Assembly (NCBI RefSeq): GCF_003491305.1
Contig: NZ_CP022706.1
Location: 1,376,001 to 1,400,000 of the forward strand
Length of the DNA stretch: 24,000 nt
Source of the DNA: Methanobacterium sp. BAmetb5
Lineage (GTDB): Archaea > Methanobacteriota > Methanobacteria > Methanobacteriales > Methanobacteriaceae
Direction: 5' to 3'
Position 1 is the first letter of the stretch, and each line of letters begins with the position of its first letter. This document shows positions 1-21,257 of this stretch, one piece after another. The notes under the pieces are model-generated. The model did not search any database, was not told the origin of the DNA, and worked only from the letters and a program-made list of their open reading frames with translations. Made by a program: the position numbers and the translations under genes.

Positions 1-3516
<3,516 letters not shown>

Positions 3517-3569
3517 GGCCACATCACAACCTAGTTTTGGGAGTTAGGCCCATTTTGATGCTATGCAGA

Positions 3570-3590
3570 GGAGTAACATCTATTTACTCC
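3570..3590 (+). terminator. Hairpin downstream of secG
   Basis: The inverted repeat GGAGTAA / TTACTCC (3570-3576 and 3584-3590) makes a 7-base-pair stem with a 7-base loop, 54 bases after the secG stop. No T run follows directly, so it may be a processing or stability element instead of a terminator. Confidence 0.35.
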
Positions 3591-3698
3591 CCTGATTAAT
3601 TAAGGCCTAAAATTTTATTGGTAAAAGTTTTTTTAAAAAGAATTTATTGGATTTTATATTTTAAAAGAGTTTAAGTAGATTTTAAGGAGTTTTAAAAC

Positions 3699-5048
<1,350 letters not shown>

Positions 5049-5084
5049 CCATTCTTTAAAATAGAACCTATTCAGGATAACCCC

Positions 5085-5120
5085 TATTTTTCCCTTATTT
5101 TTTTTTATTTTTTCATATTT
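5085..5120 (+). terminator. T-rich terminator of purB
   Basis: Runs of T broken by single C and A residues begin about 37 bases after the purB stop. Oligo-T tracts without a strong hairpin are typical archaeal terminators. Confidence 0.55.
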
Positions 5121-5149
5121 TGCTCCTTTTACACCTCCGGTAACGAAAA

Positions 5150-5158
5150 TTTAATATA
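5150..5158 (+). promoter_or_regulatory. TATA box for the first triplicated membrane protein
   Basis: TTTAATATA preceded by purine-rich CGAAAA (a BRE-like element). A start site near 5182 would leave a leader of about 25 bases carrying the strong GGGAGGTG ribosome site. Confidence 0.5.
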
Positions 5159-5207
5159 ATACCAACAATAAACACTATTGATACTTATTATAAAGGGAGG
5201 TGAAAAA

Positions 5208-6125
<918 letters not shown>

Positions 6126-6148
6126 CACCCGAAAAAATTATTTCCCCC

Positions 6149-6162
6149 ATTTTTTTATTTTT
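6149..6162 (+). terminator. T-rich terminator after paralogue 1
   Basis: A run of T broken by a single A, preceded by CCCCC, lies about 25 bases after the stop. It suggests the two paralogues are separate transcription units. Confidence 0.45.
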
Positions 6163-6331
6163 CCCAAAAAATCCCTAAATAACAATCCAACTTTTTTTAA
6201 AGAATTTTTAAGAATGCAAATTACAGTGGGCTCAGTGAACACTCCCTTCAGACTAATAATAGATTAATAATAAATAGAATAACCATAATTATAATAAATT
6301 TAAATAATTTTACATTGGGAGGTTAATTTAA

Positions 6332-7231
6332 ATGGAACAATTAAAGGAAATAAAATCTGTAGCTATCGTACCCTTCACTCTGATGTCCTCTTCAATATCA
6401 GCAGTTCTAGGACTTATATATGCAATAATACTAATTTTAATACTGGGAGTAGTGTCTGTTTTCCTACCAGCCGAAGCCAGTTTAATTTCTAGCCTTATGG
6501 CCACCATGGCTGTGGCTTTGATACTGGTTTTACCTGTGGGATCTTTCCTATTCAGTGTTGTATCTTCATTTGTTACCGCGCTACTCTACAACTTACTGGT
6601 GCCCAAAATTGGTGGTATTAAGCTGGGAATGGTTGAGATGAAAGAAGTTAGGTCCATCCCAGTAATACCAGTATCTCTCATGTTATCCCTCATTTACACC
6701 ATTCTCACCTTTTTAGTGATGTTGGTAGTAGCCCCCATCGTGGCCGTGTCCCTACAAGGTGCTGCATTAATATCAATCAGTGCCACAGCCGCCACGGGAT
6801 TAGAGGGTTTAAGTGCCCTGGGAATAATTGGAATTATTATCATGGTCATTGGAATACCCATCCTGGTTCTGATATGGTCCTTCATATTCTCAGCCATCAG
6901 CGCCATCCTGTACAACATCCTGGCCCCTAAAATTGGTGGTGTGAGGCTGAAATTCTCCTCAAAAACTGGAAACATATTCGAAATCAAAAAAATACCCCCA
7001 CTACCCCTGGCCATAATAACCACCGTGGTGCTAACCATTGTAAACTTCATATTCGCCATACCCGCCTTAATCAGCTACGGCATCGCTGGAAATTTCGCAG
7101 GAGGATTAGGCTACTTCTTAGGGAACATTGTGGGGTCATTAATATTCACATTCATAATTTACTCCATAATGGCTCTCCTGTACAATTGTCTGAGGCCAAA
7201 AATTGGCGGAGTAGAATTAGAACTGGAATAA
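6332..7231 (+). CDS. Membrane protein with three internal repeats (paralogue 2)
   Basis: Function unknown. This 299-residue polytopic membrane protein is a paralogue of the gene just upstream. It shares the lead K-EIK followed by PFTLM-SSSI at the N terminus and the same three-unit layout. The unit-end signatures are [13 protein letters not shown] (86-98), [13 protein letters not shown] (194-206) and [13 protein letters not shown] (284-296). Leads of units 2 and 3 are [13 protein letters not shown] and [13 protein letters not shown]. The last unit ends in ELELE, close to the KLVLE ending of paralogue 1, so the C terminus is conserved. Start: GGGAGGTT at 6317-6324 lies 7 bases before the ATG. 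The spacer upstream has several TATA-like stretches. The conserved signature probably sits at the cytoplasmic face after the last span of each unit (inference). Confidence 0.85.
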   Translation: MEQLKEIKSVAIVPFTLMSSSISAVLGLIYAIILILILGVVSVFLPAEASLISSLMATMAVALILVLPVGSFLFSVVSSFVTALLYNLLVPKIGGIKLGMVEMKEVRSIPVIPVSLMLSLIYTILTFLVMLVVAPIVAVSLQGAALISISATAATGLEGLSALGIIGIIIMVIGIPILVLIWSFIFSAISAILYNILAPKIGGVRLKFSSKTGNIFEIKKIPPLPLAIITTVVLTIVNFIFAIPALISYGIAGNFAGGLGYFLGNIVGSLIFTFIIYSIMALLYNCLRPKIGGVELELE

Positions 7232-7248
7232 ACAAAACAGAAGGTTTC

Positions 7249-7309
7249 AAATCCCTGGATTTAAGATCCACAAAAACTTTCCCTTTTTTTCTTGAATTCT
7301 ATTTTTTTA
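7249..7309 (+). terminator. Terminator after paralogue 2
   Basis: The AAATCC / GGATTT inverted repeat (7249-7262) has a very tight loop and is followed by T-rich tracts up to 7309. The T runs are the stronger part of the evidence. Confidence 0.5.
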
Positions 7310-7392
7310 TTAAATATGGAAATATTAAATGTGGAGAATTATTAAGGTGGAAAACCAATGAATGATTGGAAAATAAAAAGGAACAGTATACC

Positions 7393-7803
<411 letters not shown>

Positions 7804-7924
7804 TCCCTAAAAATCATGCTAAAAAAATTGCCAGGTGAATGTGGTTAAAAGTTTAGGTTGAAAGTCTTAGGTTGAAGTCCAATTTTGTTAAAAATCCAGT
7901 TTATTCTAAAAAAAATCGAAAATA

Positions 7925-7955
7925 AAGGATTGATTCCCTATCTTAACCAATCCTT
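7925..7955. terminator. Hairpin in a convergent intergenic region
   Basis: A perfect 8-base inverted repeat AAGGATTG / CAATCCTT (7925-7932 and 7948-7955) with a 15-base loop lies between two genes that converge. It could serve both strands. A 14-base direct repeat (TTAGGTTGAA at 7853 and 7867) lies upstream in the same spacer. Confidence 0.4.
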
Positions 7956-7972
7956 GATCTGGGGTAAATCAA

Positions 7973-8383
7973 TTAATTTTCAATTACTTCTTTTCTACCA
8001 TTTTCTCTGATTTCGGCCCCTACAAAGCCTCCTACCAGGCCCAGAACTCCTCCAATAAATATGGCCAGTACAGTGAAGAATACACCGGCTATTACGGTAA
8101 TGGCACCAGCAACAACTCCGACTTGGGCAAATACTAGACCTATAATGGCACTTAAAGCCCCGAAACCAGCTATGAAAAGGACTCCGATTATAATTCCCCC
8201 AATGATTCCGGTCAACGCACCTTCTACTGGTGCATCTTCTTTCTCTCCACGTCCAATGTAGGTTGCCACCATACCCCCTACCAGAGGGCCGACGAAGAAC
8301 AAAGGAAAGACAGAAATCAGGAGCACCAGGGTTAAAACTGCGTTTATAATGGAACCTACCCCCACTGCTTTCCAGTCCACCAC
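7973..8383 (-). CDS. Small glycine-rich membrane protein, DUF5518-like (copy 1)
   Basis: Function unknown. About 136 residues, with roughly four hydrophobic segments rich in Gly, Ala, Ile and Val. The pattern is shared with three genes just upstream on the same strand: an N-terminal DWKAVGVGS start, then a [16 protein letters not shown] turn, then [17 protein letters not shown] link it to the archaeal DUF5518 family from this pattern, without a database check. It has a polar tail, [15 protein letters not shown]. Start is uncertain: GTG at 8383 or 8380 lies about 7 bases after GAGGTG, which fits better than GTG at 8392, which overlaps that site. It follows copy 2 by 42 bases and probably shares its transcript. 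Confidence 0.78.
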   Translation of the reverse strand: MVDWKAVGVGSIINAVLTLVLLISVFPLFFVGPLVGGMVATYIGRGEKEDAPVEGALTGIIGGIIIGVLFIAGFGALSAIIGLVFAQVGVVAGAITVIAGVFFTVLAIFIGGVLGLVGGFVGAEIRENGRKEVIEN

Positions 8384-8425
8384 TAAAATCACCTCTTCCT
8401 ATATTTTAAGATATTATCTTTACCA

Positions 8426-8839
<414 letters not shown>

Positions 8840-8870
8840 GTTTAAACCTTCAGTAGTACACTCATTAAAC

Positions 8871-8915
<45 letters not shown>

Positions 8916-8949
8916 TTCATGAAAAATTGGAATCTATATAAAAATAAAG

Positions 8950-9005
8950 GAACCCAGTGTGAAAAATAAAGAAAAATAGGGGGAAGTTCATTAAACTGTG
9001 AACTT
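8950..9005 (-). terminator. Hairpin plus T-tract after DUF5518-like copy 3
   Basis: The inverted repeat AAGTTCA / TGAACTT (8984-8990 and 8999-9005) is followed on the minus strand by CCCCC and T-rich sequence (8950-8979). It lies right after the copy 3 stop and separates it from copies 2 and 1. Confidence 0.55.
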
Positions 9006-9007
9006 TT

Positions 9008-9370
9008 CTATGCTTCTCCTTTTATTAAAGCACCTACGGCCCCTCCAATGGCCATCATGATCATGACCCCGAAGAAGGCTATAAACAGGACCAGTGAAGT
9101 CAAAGTGGCTGCGGCAAATCCTATTAATCCCAGGATAAGGGTTCCGAATATGAGCAATAGAATGGACAATATAATAGCCCCGAATAAACCGGATATCGCT
9201 CCATTAGCTAACCCATTACCGGCACTTCCACCGGCCATGTAACCGACCACTATTCCCGCCAGGAGTAAACCTATAATTGAACCCACTGCCGGTATAATCA
9301 GGCCAAAAATGGCCCCTAATATTATGGATAAGATGAATCCTACGATTACTGCTCCCCAGTCAATGTCCAT
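9008..9370 (-). CDS. Small glycine-rich membrane protein, DUF5518-like (copy 3)
   Basis: Function unknown. This 120-residue protein begins [12 protein letters not shown], the shared Trp-containing start. It continues with a span ending in [20 protein letters not shown], the turn [18 protein letters not shown], two further spans rich in Leu, Ile and Gly, and a short end [11 protein letters not shown] that is nearly the same as copy 4. Start: GAGGTGA lies about 7 bases before ATG 9370. The 60-base gap to copy 4 holds a long T-rich stretch on the minus strand, so it probably has its own promoter or depends on readthrough. Confidence 0.82.
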   Translation of the reverse strand: MDIDWGAVIVGFILSIILGAIFGLIIPAVGSIIGLLLAGIVVGYMAGGSAGNGLANGAISGLFGAIILSILLLIFGTLILGLIGFAAATLTSLVLFIAFFGVMIMMAIGGAVGALIKGEA

Positions 9371-9383
9371 TTATTTCACCTCT

Positions 9384-9420
9384 TGTAAAAATAAAAAAAT
9401 AAATAAAAAAAAAAGAAAAA
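9384..9420 (-). terminator. T-rich terminator after DUF5518-like copy 4
   Basis: On the minus strand this stretch is almost all T, starting about 10 bases after the copy 4 stop. No hairpin is evident. Confidence 0.5.
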
Positions 9421-9430
9421 TGGTGTTTTT

Positions 9431-11593
<2,163 letters not shown>

Positions 11594-11700
11594 AAAAATG
11601 GTTTTAAAGATGTCTAGAACCATGAACCCAGAATATTCATAGATCAGAGGGAAGTTAAAACATACAAAATAGAAACATGAACTCCAAAGGCAGGATTAAC

Positions 11701-14145
<2,445 letters not shown>

Positions 14146-14182
14146 TAACCAAAGGTGGTCCTGATCAAAGTAAAAGAAAAAA

Positions 14183-14295
14183 TATTCTCTTAAAAAGCCT
14201 TAAAAATCTTTAAAAAAGAATCAATAGTAGTTCTTAAAAAGAAGTAATTCCTGAAAAAAAGATTAGCTCTTAAAGAGATAGTTCTTAAAAAATAA
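14183..14295. repeat. Cluster of CTTAAAAA-type repeats between copA and the YHS gene
   Basis: About six close variants of TCTTAAAAA occur near 14188, 14199, 14208, 14231, 14257 and 14281. Two are the longer TAGTTCTTAAAAA. Spacing is irregular (about 9-27 bases). They could be termination-linked, a regulator-binding cluster, or low-complexity AT sequence. Confidence 0.4.
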
Positions 14296-14348
14296 TAACC
14301 AGGAACTCCAGATAGAATTGAAGCAAATAATAAATGGGAGTGATGAAT

Positions 14349-14495
<147 letters not shown>

Positions 14496-14650
14496 GAAAC
14501 CATTATATTCTTCAAAAACCTTTATTTGAAAAACTTTAACTTTTCTAAATAATACTTTAAATTATTTTTAGATTTAACTCATTTGAGAAACATTGAACTA
14601 GTTTTAGAAACTTGAACTTATCTTACGAAAAATTATTTTAGATAAATTAC

Positions 14651-14677
14651 TGAGGGGGCACCCCTCAATTTGAGGGG
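14651..14677 (+). repeat. Three-arm inverted repeat with mutually exclusive hairpins
   Basis: TGAGGGG (14651-14657), CCCCTCA (14661-14667) and TGAGGGG (14671-14677) are separated by three bases each. The middle arm can pair with either flank, never both at once. This stands out in AT-rich surroundings. Confidence 0.6.
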
Positions 14678-14736
14678 TAACTTAACATATAACTCCATAT
14701 TCCATGTGGCTTTGGTAAGAGCATGGGAGAAGTAAA

Positions 14737-14850
14737 ATGATTATTAAAAAAATGGTACATAGGACCATAGTTTTCAAGGCTATGTTTTTTAGCACATTCA
14801 GGTATTTAAAATGGATAAATTTCCACTACCCCGATGTAAAACATTGGTAG
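14737..14850 (+). CDS. Possible small basic protein (37 residues)
   Basis: An open frame from ATG 14737 to TAG 14848-14850 encodes 37 residues, Lys/Arg/His- and aromatic-rich (MIIKKMVHRTIVFKAMFF at the start). Support: GGGAGAAG at 14725-14732 is well spaced, a TATA-like box lies about 45 bases upstream, and a hairpin plus T tract immediately follows. Against: no recognised family and very short length. The protein overlaps the terminator stem, so it may be a transcript without a protein product. Confidence 0.3.
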   Translation: MIIKKMVHRTIVFKAMFFSTFRYLKWINFHYPDVKHW

Positions 14851-14880
14851 TGAAAAACATCTGTTTTTCTATTTTTTCTG
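14824..14880 (+). terminator. Hairpin plus T-rich terminator
   Basis: CACTACC / GGTAGTG (14824-14830 and 14846-14852), extended inside by ATGT / ACAT, is followed by two T-rich runs (14862-14880). It resembles an intrinsic terminator for plus-strand transcripts from the copA-YHS side. Confidence 0.55.
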
Positions 14881-14964
14881 ATTAAATTTGTTGTAGACCA
14901 TTAAAAGCAGAAGGGCTAGGACCATCCCTCCAATAGCACCTAAAATAGCGTTTAAAACATTCAA
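14869..14964 (-). CDS. Possible 31-residue single-span membrane peptide (TTG start)
   Basis: On the minus strand a TTG at 14964 opens a 31-codon frame: a short start (LNVLNA), a hydrophobic span of about 20 residues (ILGAIGGMVLALLLLMVY) and a positive tail (NKFNQKK). GGGGAG lies 9 bases upstream at suitable spacing, and an in-frame stop just upstream fixes the N terminus. It lies 81 bases downstream of truD and could share its transcript. The span-plus-positive-tail layout is typical of small membrane peptides. The non-ATG start and lack of a known family keep confidence modest. Confidence 0.45.
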   Translation of the reverse strand: MNVLNAILGAIGGMVLALLLLMVYNKFNQKK

Positions 14965-14979
14965 TGTATCTTACTCCCC

Positions 14980-14993
14980 AATAAACGTTTATT
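14980..14993. promoter_or_regulatory. Perfect 14-base palindrome
   Basis: AATAAACGTTTATT is fully self-complementary. It ends two bases upstream of the ribosome site of the possible 31-residue peptide and could be an operator; alternatively it is chance in AT-rich DNA. Confidence 0.35.
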
Positions 14994-15045
14994 CCTGAAC
15001 ATTTCAACTATTATTAGAGTCTCTCGGACTATTTTAAGAGTTTCC

Positions 15046-16317
<1,272 letters not shown>

Positions 16318-16370
16318 TCTTCTTAAAATATCTGTATAAAAATAAATTATATCCGATCTCACCTTCATTT

Positions 16371-16380
16371 TTTTTATATG
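16371..16380 (+). promoter_or_regulatory. TATA box for hisF
   Basis: TTTTTATATG fits box A. A start site near 16403 leaves a short leader containing the GGGGGAA ribosome site at 16412-16418. Confidence 0.45.
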
Positions 16381-16416
16381 CAGTTAAGATAATAATCATA
16401 TTGCCTTTGAAGGGGG

Positions 16417-17189
<773 letters not shown>

Positions 17190-17497
17190 GTTCTAAATTT
17201 AATAAATTAGGGCAATGGTATTTGAATTAGATATGCCAACTCACCTGGCAAATTTATCAACCTTTTTTTAAAATATTTTTCTGTTCCTATTTTTTTAAAA
17301 ATAGAACCTCAACTAATTAATTTGAATTTTATAAACTGTTAAAAATGCATAAATAGGCTTTATCCTCATATTCATGGAGTAATTAAGATTAATTAATTGT
17401 TTAAGTAATTTAAACTAACTATTCCGTCCACTTTAGTCCCATAAGAGTATAGTTTATATATAGCCAGGGATAGACATCTTTCCAATGGGGCGGTGCA
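17190..17497. other. Intergenic region, hisF to the M14-like gene
   Basis: 308 bases holding the hisF terminator and, near its end, a textbook TATA box TTTATATAT (17453-17461). A start site near 17486 would give a leader of about 12 bases before GTG 17498. I see no gene in between. Confidence 0.6.
17234..17300 (+). terminator. Terminator of hisF
   Basis: TGCCA / TGGCA (17234-17238 and 17246-17250) forms a short stem, followed by T-rich tracts near 17262-17300. Confidence 0.5.
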
Positions 17498-18280
17498 GTG
17501 AAGGCTAAATTTACGGTTTTGAAAAGGAAGATAGAAGGTCTAAAAAATAAAATAAGGAACCATCCACACCATCAACTCATTCTAGGCATATTTACAGTTT
17601 TATGTTTATTCATGGTAATGATTCCCATCTATAATGTTTATTCTGCAGAAGAACCTTCTCCAACACCCATCGTGACCTGCGTCGTACTGGGAAATGAATC
17701 TTATGGAACTGTTGCTAAAATGGGACCCTACGGGAACGTTAGTTCTCCAGTGAAGGTGGCTTACATACTGGGAGAACATCCCCGTGAACACGTTGCCCAC
17801 AAATCCATAGGAGAAAATATCAGAGAGAACTCCAACTCTCTAAAATACTGTTATTACATTTATTACATTAACGTCACCAAATATGCTTCTGATTTTTCAA
17901 AAGGGAGAATGAACGGGCAAGTACTTTCCAATAAATACGTGGTTCCGGATATTGCCCAGGAAAGCTTCTCCCTGGCCATTGACGTTCACGGTACAGATGG
18001 AGAATACTCCAAAAGGGTGTTTTTATTCACCCCCATACCTAAGGGCACCTCACTGGACATCGCCCATAACCTAACTAACCTGGTGGAGGGTGTTCCTTAC
18101 TATTCTGCACCCAACCCCAGTAGCACTACCTATACTACCATTCCCTTAATCAAGAAAGGAGTTCCGGCTATTGTTTACGAGTCATTCACTGCCCAGCCCT
18201 ACAATTTGGTGAAGGAACAGAATAGAAAATTCATTTTAGGGGTGGATGAACTTAATCTAGAGGCTAATCCCTGTTATTAA
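17498..18280 (+). CDS. Exported or membrane-anchored M14-like zinc carboxypeptidase
   Basis: Likely a metallopeptidase of the M14 / zinc carboxypeptidase type acting outside the cell; substrate unknown. 260 residues from GTG 17498. A basic N terminus is followed by a hydrophobic segment (about 27-48) ending VYSAEEPSP, either a signal peptide or a membrane anchor. Zinc-site landmarks are HPRE (His94, Glu97), His164 in AIDVHG and a candidate catalytic Glu228 in PAIVYESF; the spacings fit M14. Four N-glycosylation sequons (N66, N80, N125, N191) support an extracellular location. It is shorter than typical M14 enzymes. Related aspartoacylase-like enzymes share the HxxE...H site, so that is the alternative. 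Start: GGGGCGGTG just upstream; the TATA box at 17453-17461 is well placed. Confidence 0.75.
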   Translation: MKAKFTVLKRKIEGLKNKIRNHPHHQLILGIFTVLCLFMVMIPIYNVYSAEEPSPTPIVTCVVLGNESYGTVAKMGPYGNVSSPVKVAYILGEHPREHVAHKSIGENIRENSNSLKYCYYIYYINVTKYASDFSKGRMNGQVLSNKYVVPDIAQESFSLAIDVHGTDGEYSKRVFLFTPIPKGTSLDIAHNLTNLVEGVPYYSAPNPSSTTYTTIPLIKKGVPAIVYESFTAQPYNLVKEQNRKFILGVDELNLEANPCY

Positions 18281-18321
18281 GATAATAAGTGACTATCCCT
18301 ATGGGCTTAAGGTTAGCAAAC

Positions 18322-18330
18322 CTATAAATA
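18322..18330 (+). promoter_or_regulatory. TATA box for the HTH-ferredoxin gene
   Basis: CTATAAATA, with a predicted start site near 18350 and about 25 bases of leader before ATG 18375. Confidence 0.5.
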
Positions 18331-18373
18331 TGAAGCAATGATTAATGTGTAATTGATACACATGGTGAATTAT

Positions 18374-18839
<466 letters not shown>

Positions 18840-19026
18840 TCTACTTACTTCACTCTATCCCACTCTTTTAAAACTCCTCTTAATTATAAATGGTTTAAAA
18901 CGATTTCCACCACACAAAGGGGAACCGGACAGCCACCAGAGAACTATTACCATAATAACATAAACATAAATATCCTCAACCATAAAAAATTAAAATAACT
19001 GTTTTTCTAAAAAAAGGGTGGATAAG

Positions 19027-19587
19027 ATGATTTGTCCTAAATGTAGACATGAAAATCAGGATGACGCCGCTATCTGCGAGTTTTGTGGTGAAGCACTGAA
19101 GGTTAAACAACCTCCTAAAAAGTCTGATAGCGAAGATGATGATGGATTTTCCATTGAAAACCTCAAATTAATTTCTGTAGGAATTATAATCCTGTTCATA
19201 GTTACAGTTGCCCTACTGTGGCCCAATACCCAGGTGAATATAAATAGTACTGATTCTTTCCTTTCCACCCAGGCATCCTGGAATCAGATCGCGGTTTACA
19301 ATGGAACTTCGGATGATGTAATGTCCTTTCAGATTAAAGGGAAAAAAATGAAGGTTTATCTAACTGCCCAGCCCTTATCTCCAGAAACAAGTTTAAAGTG
19401 CCAGATCTACGGATCCAGTGGAGGTACATCGGGCGATGATCTGACCTGGAAGGGAGGGGATACGTCTCCCAAGACCATGAGTCTGCAACATCAAACCAGC
19501 CCGGGAAATTACATGGTTAACATTGATATCCCTGATTTTCCTGCTAATCAGGTGCAGTGGACTGTGCAGGTATTTGATTATTATTAA
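19027..19587 (+). CDS. Zinc-ribbon membrane protein with extracytoplasmic domain
   Basis: Function unknown. From ATG 19027 it has 186 residues. A zinc ribbon at the very N terminus uses CPKC (Cys3, Cys6) and CEFC (Cys17, Cys20). A charged linker (KKSDSEDDDGF) follows, then one membrane span at about 48-66 (ISVGIIILFIVTVALLW). The remaining 120 residues, rich in Ser, Thr and Gly, look like a secreted beta-rich domain; NST and NGT sequons fit this. The zinc ribbon would be cytoplasmic. Start: GGGTGGA at about 19016-19022 precedes ATG 19027; GTG 19018 is part of that ribosome site. It converges with the F390 synthetase-like gene, 114 bases apart. Confidence 0.78.
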   Translation: MICPKCRHENQDDAAICEFCGEALKVKQPPKKSDSEDDDGFSIENLKLISVGIIILFIVTVALLWPNTQVNINSTDSFLSTQASWNQIAVYNGTSDDVMSFQIKGKKMKVYLTAQPLSPETSLKCQIYGSSGGTSGDDLTWKGGDTSPKTMSLQHQTSPGNYMVNIDIPDFPANQVQWTVQVFDYY

Positions 19588-19701
19588 TCCCCTGGTAACA
19601 GTATTTAAATTTAAAACAGGACCCAATCCAAGGGCTCAATATTCCCTGCACCTAATTTTCCACCTACCACTTACCGGGAAAAAATAACTGCCCATTTACT
19701 C

Positions 19702-21042
19702 TCAGCGACGATCAACCAAACGCTTGGGCCTACCCCTGATCTTATAAAATTCAAGACCTTCCGGTTCAGTAAAATTGAAGCTAACGTTAAATAAACCATC
19801 GTGATATGCTTCAGATAGGGCAGGTTTATATTCCAGGAATGATTTAAGGAAATTCTCCTCCACCAGTTCCAAATTACGGTCCGGAGTATCCTGGCATTCC
19901 ACACTCACCCGGAGGGTAACCTCGGACTCATCCCCATACAAAAAGGCCTCGTATTCTCCAGTGAGATAATCCATATTCTCTGGCTGAAAAACCCCTTTCT
20001 CAATATCCACACGGTTAAATGGTGAGCCCAGAACCCATACTGTTTCGGCTTCCCTTTCTGGATTCAGAATGCGCAGGTGGGTGCGGCCACAGGGACATTT
20101 ATCACGGCTGACCACCACCGTGGTGTCCTCAGTATCATAGTTCAAAAGTAAATTCCCGGATTTGGCTCCAAGCGGCAGTAATGTGGTTAGAACTATTCTA
20201 CCGCATTCCCCTTCCACTACAAAGTCTTCCATCTGGGGATTGTACACATCGAGGTGCACCATATCTTCGGGAACATGCAACCCTACCTTTTCCTTACATT
20301 CTCCACACATGGTTCCCTCGGTGCTACCGTAGGTGTTGTAAACTGGAACACCCCATAACTTCTCCACATAAGCACGGGACTCCTCTGCAAAACTTTCACC
20401 TCCAGCCACCAGCCTTTTAATACTGGAGTCATGTGGATCTAATCCTTCTTTTTTCATCCGGCGGGCCAGGCGTATTAATTTAAAAACACTGCCCACGATT
20501 CCCGTAGGTTGATAATGTCTCATTATGCGCACGGGAAAGGTGCACTTACCCGTGGGTATAATGGTCATGCCAATTTTCTGGGCAGCCAAGGTCATGGTGT
20601 TGGCCCCGACATTCATGCCGTAGGAAGCACAGACCACCACCCTATCACCAATCCCGAAGTTCTGACTGACAAATGAGCGGGAGTACTTCTCTGCATACCG
20701 GTTCCAATCTTCCCAGGTTAAAAAGAAGGACTTGGGAGTTCCACTGGTTCCACTGGTTTCATGGATGGTGAAGACCTCGTTCCAGTCAATGCTTTTAAAC
20801 TCAAACTCGTTGGTGGAGGGTGGTTGATGTTCACGGACTGTTTTTCCAGATATTATGGGCAGTTCACGTAGATCTTCATGTTCCCTGATATTTTCTGGTT
20901 TTATATTGTTTTTTCGGAACCATTTCTGGTAAAAAAGAGAATTATCAGCAGCATACTTAACCGTGTAACGGATGCGTTCATCTATCAGGGCATCTAATTC
21001 ATCTCGAGGCATAGTTTCCATTTCTTCCCGGAAATAATCCAT
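19702..21042 (-). CDS. Coenzyme F390 synthetase-like / phenylacetate-CoA ligase-family adenylating enzyme
   Basis: An AMP-forming enzyme of the PaaK/F390 synthetase group. In methanogens, F390 synthetase joins AMP or GMP to coenzyme F420 when cells meet oxygen; the closely similar phenylacetate-CoA ligase makes CoA thioesters. 446 residues from ATG 21042. Landmarks are the start MDYFREEMETMPRDELDALI, the nucleotide-binding loop TSGTSGTPKS (96-105), NTYGSTEGTMCGE with the adenylate-forming GSTEG element, and YDTEDTT followed by a Cys pair CPCGRTHLR. The assignment rests on this overall pattern recalled from methanogen proteins. Start: GGGGGA lies 7 bases upstream; 36 further in-frame residues to 21150 lie before this site and look spurious. 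It converges with the zinc-ribbon gene and is divergent from the ABC importer. Confidence 0.8.
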   Translation of the reverse strand: MDYFREEMETMPRDELDALIDERIRYTVKYAADNSLFYQKWFRKNNIKPENIREHEDLRELPIISGKTVREHQPPSTNEFEFKSIDWNEVFTIHETSGTSGTPKSFFLTWEDWNRYAEKYSRSFVSQNFGIGDRVVVCASYGMNVGANTMTLAAQKIGMTIIPTGKCTFPVRIMRHYQPTGIVGSVFKLIRLARRMKKEGLDPHDSSIKRLVAGGESFAEESRAYVEKLWGVPVYNTYGSTEGTMCGECKEKVGLHVPEDMVHLDVYNPQMEDFVVEGECGRIVLTTLLPLGAKSGNLLLNYDTEDTTVVVSRDKCPCGRTHLRILNPEREAETVWVLGSPFNRVDIEKGVFQPENMDYLTGEYEAFLYGDESEVTLRVSVECQDTPDRNLELVEENFLKSFLEYKPALSEAYHDGLFNVSFNFTEPEGLEFYKIRGRPKRLVDRR

Positions 21043-21199
21043 TGAAAGTCCCCCGTAATTTTTAGTTCCCAAAAGTGGAAGAGTAGTAGTTATTCTATTA
21101 GTGCCCACAAACTTAATAATAATTGTGAACCATACCCTGCATGTATCCAAAGATCACAAAGGGCCCCAGTGTAACTGTAGAGGAACCCTCAAGAACGAG

Positions 21200-21208
21200 C
21201 ATAAATTA
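21200..21208 (+). promoter_or_regulatory. TATA box for the ABC importer operon
   Basis: CATAAATTA, with a predicted start site near 21232 and a leader of about 26 bases containing AGGAGA just before ATG 21258. Confidence 0.4.
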
Positions 21209-21257
21209 TGAAAAAATAGATTCAGAAACTCCCAGTACATTATAAAATAGGAGACCC

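Larger units (their letters stand above)
14496..14868. other. Structured spacer downstream of the YHS gene
   Basis: A 373-base spacer with several inverted repeats: the competing hairpins at 14651-14677, CCATG / CATGG at about 14702-14726, CATAG / CTATG (14766-14770, 14780-14784) followed by six T, and the terminator-like hairpin at 14824-14852. One possible 37-codon gene (14737-14850) lies inside. A TATA-like ACATATAAC lies near 14686-14694. It may be a small-RNA locus. Confidence 0.4.

Noticed and set aside
9384..9420. A-rich tract as a repeat or mobile-element end
   Set aside because: No target duplication or inverted ends; it is better explained as a T-rich terminator on the minus strand.
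21043..21150. 36-residue N-terminal extension of the F390 synthetase-like protein
   Set aside because: The sequence is not family-like, and a good GGGGGA ribosome site lies just before ATG 21042.
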